Below are positions 54,634 to 64,000 of a stretch of 64,000 bases of DNA, piece after piece. Numbering within the stretch: the stretch's first letter is position 1; each line of letters begins with the position of its first letter. Position numbers and translations under genes: made by a program. This DNA comes from Botryosphaeria dothidea (lineage: Eukaryota; Ascomycota; Dothideomycetes; Botryosphaeriales; Botryosphaeriaceae), in contig WWBZ02000009.1 in the NCBI GenBank assembly GCA_011503125.2, forward strand, positions 124,001 through 188,000, written 5' to 3'. Below the pieces are notes generated by a model. That model ran no database searches, was not told the origin of the DNA, and saw nothing but the letters and a program-made list of their open reading frames with translations.

Positions 54634-56707
54634 ATGCCCTCTGAGACGCTCTCCGCGGGCCCGGAGCCGGTCAGCGAGCTCAAATACAGTGACGATGCGG
54701 AAGACATGGCGCGCTTTGGCAAAAAGGCTCAATTGAAGGTGTGCAGCTTGGCTTCCAGATCTAAAGCTTCTTGTCCTTTGAAGACTGAAAATCTCCATCT
54801 CTGCAGCGGATATTTGGCCTTATGCCCATGGTTGGCCTCACATGCAGTCTCGTCGTAACATGGGAGGCTATGTTGATGTTAGTTCGCACATGCCTCCTTT
54901 TCAAAAACAGGGATTGATGCGGTTGACAGTGTTTTTCAGGGTGCGCTGTTGAATGGCGGGAACTCAGGGCTCATCTACGGCTATCTTTTCGTCTGGTTTG
55001 GAAGCATCCTTCAAGTTGTTGTCATGGCTGAGATGGCTTCAATGTCTGTATAGTCGCCCAGTTTGGTCCTTCAGGTGACTGACAACAGCATGCAGGATTC
55101 CCCTGGCTGGCGGACAGTACAACTGGTATTTTAAAGTCCCTGCAACTAAACACGTCGTTTCATCTGGTTGACTGATGATAACACTGTAGGGTTGCTGTTC
55201 TATCACCTCCGTCCTGCTCCAAGTTTCTAAGCTACATGATGGGCTGGACTTGCGTCATCGGCTGGCAATGCCTGGCCGCGTCCGGTGGCTACTTGGGAGG
55301 CACAATGATCCAAGGACTTCTAGTCCTCAACTATCCTGGCTATGATTTCCAGCGTTGGCACGGTACCCTCATTTACTTCGCCGTCATTGCCGTGGCGTTC
55401 TTCATCAATACCGTCACTAAGCCTTTACTCCCGGTGATCGAAGTCTTCTTTCTCGTTGTACATATTCTCGGATTCTTCGCCCTCGTGATACCGCTCATCG
55501 TCCTGGCGCCCCACGCCAGTGCCAAAGAGGTCTTCGCTACTTTCTACAATGGCGGAAACTGGGGGTCTGATGGCCTATCCTTCTTCATTGGCCTGACCGT
55601 TACAATGTTTGCTTTCGTCGGTAAGCAAATGACCTGAAATCCTTCTTCCTTTCATCCACCCGTCTCTCTGTTTCCTAACATGATCATGATATCCCTTAGG
55701 TTGCGAAGCCGCATCCCACATGGCTGAAGAGATCCAACATGCCTCCTCCGTCATTCCCCGCAGCATGTTCGCCTCCATCACCATCAACGGCTTCCTCGGA
55801 CTCGGCTGCGTCATCGCCATCTGCTTCTGCCTGGGCAGCGACCCCTCCGCGATCCTCGAAACCGAAACCGGCTACCCAGCCATCCAAATGGTACGCCCTC
55901 CCTCCTTTCCCAGACAGCAAAACCCTGACACACAGACCCCCTCAGTTCAAAAACGCAACCAACTCCAACGCCGCCACGACCGGCATGGCCGTCCCCCTCG
56001 TCTTCATCTGCTTCGTCGCCACAATCAACATCCTCACCTCCGGCTCGCGCATGATCTGGGCCTTCGCCCGCGAGCGCGGCCTGCCCTGCTCGTCCTGGCT
56101 CGCGCGCATCCACACCGGCCGCGGCCGCCTCGGCCTGGGCACCACCGTCCCGCTCAACGCCATCGCCGTCATGGCTGCAGTCGCGTGCCTGCTCGTCAGT
56201 ACCCCGAGCCGCCGTTTTTTTTATTTTTTTTTTAAAAAAAAAACGAGAATCGAGAAAACTAAAGCGTTGCGGCAGGCCCTCATCAACGTCGGGTCGAGCG
56301 TCGCCTTCAGCGCCTTCACCTCCCTCGTCGTCGTCGCTAACTACGCGACGTTTTTGCTGTCCGCGGCCGTCTTGCTGCACCGGCGCCTCACGGTGCGCCA
56401 CGAGGAGATTTCGTTCGGCCCGGTCAATCTGGGCAGGGTGTGGGGCGTGCCGGTGATTTTGTGCGCGATGGCGTACGCGGCGGTGGGTGCGTTCTTTTCG
56501 TTTTGGCCGCCCCACGTGGATCCGTCGCCCGAGACGATGAATTGGAGCGTGGTCGTGTTTGGCGGGGGGATTGTGTGGAGTTTGTTGTACTGGGCGCTGT
56601 GGGGGAGGAAGGTGTATACGGGGCCGGTGTTGGAAGTCGATGCGGGGAGGGGCGTGGGTGGTGGTGGGATGAAGAGGAGCGAAGGGGTGGCGGTTGTGGA
56701 GAAGTGA
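54634..56707 (+). CDS. Amino-acid/GABA-type permease (APC superfamily)
   Basis: Eight exons: 54634-54738, 54807-54877, 54930-55043, 55096-55125, 55190-55620, 55700-55890, 55946-56194 and 56276-56707. They give 540 residues, normal for fungal APC permeases, and every junction keeps phase. The protein starts with a soluble DDAEDMARFGKKAQLK segment. Family motifs follow: RIFGLMPMVGLTCSLVVTWE, ALLNGGNSGLIYGYLFVWFG, MIPLAGGQYNWVAVLSPPS, ASGGYLGGTMIQGLLVLN, CEAASHMAEEIQHASSVIPR and LTSGSRMIWAFARERGLP. About twelve spans are visible. It probably imports amino acids, GABA, choline or polyamines across the plasma or vacuolar membrane. Exon 4 is only 30 nt. The last intron contains a T10/A10 palindrome. 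Confidence 0.92.
56215..56243 (+). repeat. T8-A-T10-A10 palindromic tract inside an intron
   Basis: T10 (56224-56233) is directly followed by A10 (56234-56243), a perfect 20-bp palindrome preceded by T8 and one A. It lies in the last intron of the permease gene (56195-56275). Confidence 0.9.
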
Positions 56708-57650
56708 GTAGATGCTATGTGAGGTTGGAGAGTCGTGTTGGCAGAAGAGGTTATGGGGCTTGGAAGTGTAGTGTGGCCACTCAAGATCCGTTACAGTTGT
56801 AGAATCGAGCTATGGACCTGCAGGGTGAGTTCCCCAGAGAGGAGCAACGAGTTGCAAGAACCAATATGACATGGGAGCAGCAGGGTTACTCAACTTCACA
56901 AAAGCCATCAGGCTATCAGATATGCCGGGTCCCTACAGTGAATCTTACAGAGGGAACGTCATATGAGGGTGGCCATGGACAATCGAAGCATTCGTTCGGA
57001 TACAGTTACCGGTTTAGAATAGGCGATGGCATTCGCGTTCGGGTGAATGCTCCGAGTCCCCATAAAAGCAATTTTTTCCCCAGCCTTCCATGGGACTGTC
57101 GCACTTGGCACTAACCGGCGGCTGGAGCACCCCTCTATATAAAACCATGAAAATCGAGAGACCAGAAACCTGTTCAACCATATTTTAAGTTCATTTTTGG
57201 TGCCTATGCGCGCATCGCCCTAGAGGTCCCGGAACATGCTCGTCACGATTTCCTGGGTTCCTCAAATATCGAACAGAGCGCGGTAGATCGAAGAAAGTGA
57301 GTGGGTGGCACGATCACATGGGACAACCCACGAACACATTCTGATATCGACAGACGTTGCTTGTTTACATACATGGAAACCTCCTCATGCGAAAACCTCT
57401 CCCAGGATATTGTATGCTTAGACCTTGCGCACCAAATTTGCGAATTCAAGATAGACTTTCCGCCATCTCCGAACCGATGCATGTGAGAACCATACGCTGC
57501 AGTCACCCAAAAAACAAGAATGCGAACGATCAATCGAACAGCAGAGCTCATGGGGGTATCCCGGAGACACACGGCAAACAAACACTACAGGCACCACCGA
57601 GAAAACGAATAAGCACTCTGGTCATACAGAAAACAAAAAGCATGCAAATC
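56708..57650. other. Convergent intergenic region with a fold-back repeat
   Basis: 943 bp lie between the permease and the seven-helix protein gene ends. It contains fold-back copy 5 (about 56979-57099). No gene was supported. Confidence 0.5.
56979..57099 (-). repeat. Fold-back (MITE-like) repeat, copy 5
   Basis: The left arm ACAATCGAAGCATTCGTTCG (from about 56979) is inverted relative to CGTTCGGGTGAATGCTCCGA, followed by GTCCCC (to about 57062). The outer right end CCATGGGACTGT (57088-57099), read on the minus strand, gives ACAGTCCCATGG, then AAGGCTGGGG, then TATGGGGAC. This is the same order as the left arm of copy 1. It lies 270 bp downstream of the permease gene. Confidence 0.62.
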
Positions 57651-59124
57651 TCACCGTCTATCCCTCTCGACCAACGCGCGATACCACCCGCGATGCGCCT
57701 CCGGCACCAGCCTGAGCTCCTCGCTCTCCCGGCTGCTGCCCCTGCTCCCCGTCCGGCTGTCGACCAGCGTCGTCGTGTCGTCGTTGAGGGTCGAGTGCAC
57801 CTCCAAGCGCGTCTCGACCTCGATCTGGCCCAGCTGCGGCGCGGGCTTGCGGTCGGCCCGCCGCGGCGCGGTGTTGCCCATCTCGACGTCGCCGTGCAGG
57901 TTGCGCAGCGAGTTCTGCCGGCTGCCGCTCGCCGACGCCTCGTGCGCGCTGCCGAAGAAGGCGGCGCCGAGGATGCTGAGCGAGGCTTCGCGGCGCGGGT
58001 TTGGGCGCGAGTGGTAGGACGACGGCGTCTTGCCGCCGTCGCCGCCGCCGCTGCCGGTGGTGGACGAGCGGCTCAGGCCCGTCAGCGCGAGGAAGCGGGT
58101 GAGGACGGGGCGCAGCGAGGGCAGGCAGGCGCAGATGACGCAGATGTGCACCTCGACGACGGACCACATGGCCGTCGTCGTGTTTCCGAAGCTGACGTCG
58201 CCGGATTCGACGAAGGGCTGGAGCTCGACCAGGGCGTGCAGGCGGATGAGGGAGATGATGCAGCCGCTTTTGTCCAGGCGCGATTGTCAGCCTTGTGTGG
58301 GAGGCTGATGAGGGGGGTTGGTCACTTACAATCCACCGATGGAAAAGGAGAGGATGAGTCCGATCCTGCGGGTTCGGCTGACGTGGAGCGATCGGAGGTC
58401 GGGGATTGGAATCAAGATGATGGCGAAGTCCGTGGCGATATTCAATGCGGCTGCTAGGTAGAAATACACAATCTGGTTGATACAGGCGCCCTTGACGGTG
58501 TGGTCCCAGAAAGCCTTTGGCGGTGTGCATTGAAAGATTCCTACGATCAAACCTTGTAGTGTGTATCCGGAAACGCAGGCAACGCATGCCCATATCGCTA
58601 TTACGATACCCCTTGAGATGAAGATACGAAGATACTGCATCAGGATGGAGATCTTGGAGAAGCCCAAGGCGGCGACGTAGAGCAATATGCTTGCCCAAAA
58701 CCTTCTGCGATTAGAAATAGTGAGGAAGAAGATGAGCTTTACCGACCATTGTGTCTGCTGGGCCAAGTGGTTGACTGGTAGATCAGAAGCGTGCATTCCC
58801 AGGCCATGTTTCGCTTCTGTTGTCTACATTAGTGGCAAGCTCTATTCACGTAGGAGAGGCCACCATCGGGATCTTGTGCTGGCAAGCGTAGACCAAAGTC
58901 GGTTTCTCATCCGTGACATGGGAGAGTTTAGACTTACGCCCGTATATGGAGACGGTAAGTGGAATGGAAACGAGAAAAGAAAGCGTCACAAAAAGATCAT
59001 CCCACCCAAGGTTCTTCATTACACAAGATCGTATACCGAGTTTGAGGCTCAAAAAGAGAAAGGATAGGATCATGTTGAGATAGCATATGTGAAGAGCCCG
59101 CATCGCAGCGGAAGTGATATCCAT
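57651..59124 (-). CDS. Pth11/rhodopsin-like seven-helix membrane protein (fungal-specific)
   Basis: Exons 59124-58938, 58816-58747, 58701-58330 and 58266-57651 give 414 residues. The second intron (58746-58702) is 45 nt with an unusual GTCGGT donor and AGAAG acceptor, chosen because it restores the family reading QQTQWFWASILLYVAALGFS; retaining it would also keep frame. Seven spans are visible: first ICYLNMILSFLFLSLKL, then DDLFVTLSFLVSIPLTVSIY, FSKISILMQYLRIF, GIVIAIWACVACVSGYTLQG, YFYLAAALNIATDFAIILIP, IGLILSFSIGGFGCIISLIR and MWSVVEVHICVICACLPSLR. Family hallmarks are the FxCxPPKAFWD loop (GIFQCTPPKAFWDH) and the CINQ motif. The last 140 residues are a Ser/Arg-rich cytosolic tail. The family is often called GPCR-like, but ligands are unknown. 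Confidence 0.88.
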
Positions 59125-60442
59125 CTTGGCGGAAGACGATTAGACCATTGGGGTGTATTAGGGAAGAGAAGAGATTGATGAGCGTGCCAGTGCGAGACGA
59201 GTGAGTCTTGAGGCCAGCATACTTTATGGCCCCTCGTTTTTCTGTCCCTGATTTTCTTCCTCCAGGAACGCTCTTCTGCAGCGGAAATGCGGGAGTGGCA
59301 ACCCGGCGAAAGAAAGCCAGGACTTTGCGGCCCTTGTCCTGGGAAACGTGGCAGGATACTTCCGAGTGACGGATGGTGTGCATGCTGATACGCAATGGGA
59401 GTGGCTACGAGGGGAGGGGGCCGCTGCTAGTGCTGACGAATAACAATAAAGTGCGCCCATAGGGGGCCCTTGCGTCGCCTAGATTCAAATAGCAGTGACC
59501 CTTGAACCCAGAAGCATCCAATCCTGTGTCTTTGAGAAAGGTTGGTGGTTTAGCGCATGTGGCATGTTTATTCACGATTAGGCCCCAGATCTCTTGACAG
59601 TCGGACGCTTTGAGACACCCGAAGTCAGGCATGGCATGGCTGGAGGCATATATGATCGGCATGCGGCGACAGGTTGAAACGACAACAGGAAGCAGGTGCA
59701 GCTGAGGTAACTTGAACGAGGATAGAGATAACCTTAAGTTGATCAAGCGAGATAAAACGGCGTGCCAGATGATTTGATCCCTCGGCTACTGCATGCTAGA
59801 TGCTTCTCTTGCAAGGCGAAAAGAAGGGGCACTGCAGGTTAGTCGGCAAGAGGCCAATCTACTCCCATTCTCTTCCTCCTCTTCGAAAATTCCGTGGTTG
59901 TTCGGCGTGAGCGCAAGCCACGGTCGTAGGTTCATCGGCGCAGTGCCGACTGGTTAACAGTGCATTTGACAGCGCTTAGGAAAAGCACGTTGCGGGGGGA
60001 AAGCGGATGTGCGGGGGGCCTAAGAGCTGGTGCAGTTGACAAGCTGGGGATAACGGAGGTGCGGCTCGTAGCGCACGGCAAGGGTTATGGAAGTGATCCA
60101 GTGCCTGTCTGACCATGAGGGATTCTCAGGCATCGTCTTCAGGGCGTCCGCTATTGCAAATCACACGACGCTGGAGGCATGTTCCATGGCCGGCCTGAGG
60201 AGCGATTTGACAAGCAGAGAACGAAAGAGGAGATGGGCGGCGGAGAGGAGGAAGGCTGGACGGCGATTACTTAATCCGTAGCGCACGTGCCGCAGATTAA
60301 TGACGCTCGGGCAGACGCGTCCGTGGCGCGCGTCGCGTACCCCGGCCCGCCGTGTCGCAGTCGTTGCCACGGCCGTGTCGTCGCCCACTCTCGCTCCATT
60401 GACGCCGCAGAATATCTTCACTGTGCTCGTAGGCAATTGAAA
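59125..60442. promoter_or_regulatory. Divergent intergenic region, seven-helix gene / MSH2
   Basis: 1.3 kb between divergent starts. No gene was recognised. An open minus-strand frame near 59746-59405 lacks motifs. The MSH2-proximal 150 bp are GC-rich. Confidence 0.5.
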
Positions 60443-63400
60443 ATGTCTTCTCGCCCCGAGCTCAAGGTCGAGGATGAGCCTGGCTTCATCAGGTTCTTCC
60501 GCAACCTTGCCGCGAAGCCCGACGATACCGTCCGCATTTTCGACCGAGGCGACTTCTACACGGCCCACGGCGACGATGCTGTCTTCATTGCGCGCACCGT
60601 ATGCCTCTATACCCCTCCGTTACTGAGGATTGTGGCTGACATCCAAGTAGGTCTACAGAACTACGTCCGTCCTGCGCCAGCTTGGCCGCGAACCAGGCCT
60701 CGAGTCCGTTACCCTCTCCATCACCGTTTTCCGCAACTTCCTACGCGAAGCTCTCTTCCGCCTCGGCAAGCGTATCGAGATATGGGAATCTACCGGGCGG
60801 TCGAACTGGAAGATCACAAAACAAGCTTCGCCTGGAAATCTTCAGGATGTCGAGGAAGACCTCGGTGGCCAGCTGGACTCCGCTCCCATAATCCTGGCTA
60901 TCAAGATCACGGCCAAGGCCTCCGAAGCCCGCAATGTTGGCGTGTGCTTTGCCGATGCAAGTGTGCGCGAACTTGGCGTTAGCGAGTTCCTCGACAACGA
61001 CCTTTATTCCAACTTCGAGTCGCTTCTCATCCAATTGGGCGTTAAGGAGTGTTTGGTACAAACAGACAGCTCAAGGAAAGATGTGGAGCTGGCCAAGCTG
61101 CGTACCATAGCTGACAACTGTGGCTGCGCTGTCTCGGAGAGAAGTTCCATGGACTTTGGTACGAAGGACATTGATCAGGATATCTCTCGCCTGCTACGGG
61201 ATGAGCGGGCTGCTGGAACTCTGCCCCAGACCGACCTGAAACTCGCCATGGGCGCTGCTGCCGCTCTCATCAGATATCTGGGCGTCATGTCGGACCAAAC
61301 CAACTTTGGTCAGTATCAACTGTACCAGCACGACCTATCGCAGTTCATGAAACTCGACGCCGCGGCTCTGAAGGCCTTGAACTTGATGCCCGGCCCCCGT
61401 GATGGTTCCAAGACCATGAGTCTTTACGGTCTGCTGAACCATTGCAAGACCCCACTTGGCAGCCGTCTGCTTGCCCAGTGGCTGAAGCAACCGCTCATGG
61501 ATGTGAAGGAAATTGAGCGGAGGCAACAGCTAGTCGAGGCCTTTGTCATGGACACCGAGCTTCGCCAGACTATGCAAGAGGAACATCTACGGTCGATCCC
61601 CGACCTGTACCGATTGGCAAAGAAGTTTCAGCGGAAGATGGCGAACTTGGAAGACGTTGTCCGTGCCTACCAGGTGGCTATTCGTCTGCCGGGATTCCTT
61701 GGAACTCTCGAAGGTGTCATGGATGAACAATACAAAGATCCTCTAGACTCAGAGTACACCAGCAAGCTGAATGTAAGTATGATGAGTGCTTTTCCTGATC
61801 TACGCTAACAAGGCCTAGGAATGTTCCAACAGTCTGGCTAAGCTCCAGGAGATGGTGGAGACCACCGTGGATTTGGAAGCACTGGATAATCACGAGTTCA
61901 TCATCAAGCCCGAATTTGACGATGATCTGCGAAGCATCAGCAAGCGTCTGGAGAAGATTAGAAAAAGCATGCAAGTCGAACACACCCGGGTAGGCAATGA
62001 CCTTGATCAGGATATTGATAAGAAGCTGTTCCTTGAGAACCATAAGACCCACGGATGGTGCTTCCGCCTGACTCGCAACGTAAGTTCACACACGCAAGTG
62101 CCACTCGTTCTTGCTGACCAAGAAATAGGAAGCTGGCTGTATCCGCAATCAGAAGCAATATAAAGAATGCTCTACTCAAAAGAACGGAGTATACTTTACG
62201 ACAGATAAGTTGGCAGAGCTGCGGCGAGAGTTCGACCAACTATCTGAAAACTACAACCGCACACAACGTGGCTTGGTGAACGAAGTGGTTAATGTTGCTG
62301 GTGAGTCGCCTTCACATATCTCAAGGGTTGTATCTTACTAATATGTCGTAGCTTCATACTGTCCAGTCATTGAGAAGCTCGCTGGTATCCTTGCTCATCT
62401 TGACGTAGTTGTCAGTTTCGCTCACGTCTCCGTTCATGCCCCCACCGCCTACGTGCGCCCCAAGATGCATGAACGGGGAACTGGCAACACCATCTTGAAA
62501 GAAGCCCGGCATCCATGCATGGAGATGCAAGATGACATTTCTTTCATCACTAATGATGTTGCTCTCGTGCGCGGCGAATCCGAGTTCCTCATCATTACCG
62601 GCCCTAACATGGGCGGTAAGTCTACCTATATCCGGCAAATCGGCGTCATCGCCCTGCTCGCCCAAGTCGGCTGCTTCGTGCCTTGCAGCGAAGCCGAACT
62701 CTGCATCTTCGACAGCATTCTCGCCCGCGTCGGTGCCAGCGACAGCACGCTCAAGGGCGTATCCACCTTTATGGCCGAGATGCTCGAGACGGCCAACATT
62801 CTCAAGAGCGCGACGCGCGAGAGCCTGATCATCATCGACGAGCTCGGCCGCGGCACCAGCACGTACGACGGCTTCGGCCTCGCCTGGGCCATCTCGGAGC
62901 ACATCGTGCGCGAGATCGGCGCCTTCGCGGCCTTCGCGACGCACTTCCACGAGCTCACCGCCCTCGTCGACACGTACCCGCAGGTCCAGAATTTACATGT
63001 TGTGGCGCACATAGGCGAGCGCCAGGAGGAGGACGCGACCATGGGTGATGGAGAAGTGGACGCGCCGACCGAGAAACGCCGCGAGGTGACGCTGCTGTAC
63101 AAGGTAGAGCCTGGCGTGTGCGACCAGTCGTTCGGCATCCACGTCGCGGAGCTGGTGCGCTTCCCGCAGAAGGTTGTCAATATGGCCAAGCGCAAGGCGG
63201 ACGAGCTTGAGGACTTCTCGGGGAAGCACGAGGACCTGGGCGCGCAGGGGCTGGGTGAGGCGAGCAAGCAGGATGTTGAGGATGGGAGCAGGATGCTTAA
63301 AGAGGTGCTGGTGAGGTGGAAGGAGGAGTGTGCCAAGGAGGGGTTGAAGGGACAGGAGGAGCAAGTGCAGAAGATGAGGGAGCTGGTCAAGGGGAATGAG

Positions 63401-63445
63401 GCGCTGATGCAGAATCCGTTTTTCAGGCGGGTGAGGACACTGTAG
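60443..63445 (+). CDS. MSH2: DNA mismatch repair protein MSH2
   Basis: Exons 60443-60598, 60651-61772, 61819-62079, 62129-62300 and 62352-63445 give 934 residues, the same as human MSH2; phases fit throughout. N-terminal mismatch-binding domain: [40 protein letters not shown] and TTSVLRQLG. The connector and lever domains follow ([42 protein letters not shown]). The clamp and ATPase domain carry [17 protein letters not shown], Walker [15 protein letters not shown] (near residue 653), [14 protein letters not shown], Walker [17 protein letters not shown] (near 729) and [11 protein letters not shown]. Catalytic residues are intact. MSH2 pairs with MSH6 or MSH3 to recognise mispairs and insertion loops. 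The exon 1 to 2 splice (phase 0, ARTVYRTTS) is supported by family continuity. Confidence 0.97.
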
Positions 63446-63699
63446 AGCCTTGTGATAGTCGGAAGTTTAGCTTCATGATGTGAGATGGGTTGGGATTTCT
63501 GGCTACGGCGTTTCTGAATTGGGGAAAAGGTTAGGATCTGCCTTTGCTGGTAGAGCTGTTTTTGCTGTTACTCGAAGACTAAGAAATGTAGCTTTGACCG
63601 CAGTCGTGCCATTCTGTGATGTTTGGCTTGAGAGCGTGTCGTCGTCCAACAGCTGGGATAAAACATCCAAAAAGCCGTTTGAAAACATGACGTCGTCCT

Positions 63700-64000
63700 T
63701 CAAATGCGGCCTTGCCGTACTTGTCCCCGCGAGACCATCACAGCTTGACCTGTGAAATGACCGTTAGCGTCCTGCATAGCCAAATGCGCCGTACTCGGAC
63801 CGCTCTGATAGGAATGGACATACCGCTAGCCTTCTCATCACACACTACCCGCATGACCGCATCTACACACTTTTTGTACCTCTCCCTTTCCCTTTCCTCC
63901 TTTACCTCTTCCTCGTTTCCATCCTTTCTCTCCTTCTCATCCGTCCCCTCCTCCCCTCTCGTACTCCTATCCTCCCGCCCCTGCACCGCCACTCCTCCCT
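63700..64000 (-). CDS. Possible 3' end of a minus-strand gene, incomplete
   Basis: A minus-strand frame enters from the right edge as a charged Glu/Arg/Lys-rich stretch and reads EERERERYKKCVDAVMRVVC, then DEKAS. A GTATGT donor at 63823 and a CTAACG...TTTCACAG acceptor ending at 63750 allow a phase-1 splice to a 17-codon last exon (63749-63700) reading GQAVMVSRGQVRQGRI. The splice signals are good but the protein is unrecognised and the part in the window is short. It could equally be noncoding. Confidence 0.3.

Noticed and set aside
57357..58457. 366-codon plus-strand frame opposite the seven-helix gene
   Set aside because: It is Arg/Ala/Val-rich shadow sequence; the minus strand carries transmembrane segments and family motifs.
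1..64000. CRISPR arrays, bacterial operons or phage modules
   Set aside because: No regularly spaced direct repeats were found, and gene structure is intron-containing and fungal throughout.

Overview
The window looks like nuclear DNA of a filamentous ascomycete (Pezizomycotina). The evidence is short introns (mostly 45-120 nt) with GTAAGT-type donors and CTAAC/CTAAT branch sites, a DIM-2-type DNA methyltransferase, and fungus-specific families: HET, DUF7580-like, Pth11/rhodopsin-like and FLC. The species cannot be named from the sequence. Gene models were built by hand-splicing reading frames, with every junction checked for phase; none is backed by transcript data.

Layout. Positions 1-2297 hold the 3' part of a coiled-coil protein gene. 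Positions 2580-8289 are an accessory block of decayed fungus-specific genes: a HET-domain gene and a C2H2 zinc-finger gene on the minus strand (possibly one fused gene), and a divergent DUF7580-like gene. All three carry in-frame stops, several exactly at conserved Trp codons. After a gene-poor stretch come an FLC/TRP-like membrane protein (10344-12599), a 4.5-kb gene-free region rich in simple repeats, and the dim-2 homologue (17063-20780, minus).

Positions 21.6-49.8 kb are a compact housekeeping core: PRP6 splicing factor, a fused pseudouridine-catabolism enzyme, OST1, a coiled-coil protein, a NIPA-type Mg2+ transporter, COG4, an AlkB-like dioxygenase with CUE and GRF modules, PEX7, an alpha/beta hydrolase, a hot-dog thioesterase, a RING-like/ankyrin protein, and a PXA-PX-nexin sorting nexin. 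Many of these are arranged head to head with 0.3-0.8 kb shared promoters.

Positions 51.6-59.1 kb are a looser accessory stretch: a Baeyer-Villiger-type flavin monooxygenase, an amino-acid/GABA-type permease and a Pth11-like seven-helix protein. MSH2 (60443-63445) follows, and a possible 3' end of another minus-strand gene runs off the right edge.

The two most notable signals are the decayed HET/C2H2/DUF7580 block, whose lesions include G-to-A changes compatible with RIP in a genome carrying dim-2, and a family of five short fold-back repeats. Each repeat lies 0.2-0.5 kb downstream of a plus-strand gene and shares a GGGAGTCGAAGCATTCGTCC-like core.
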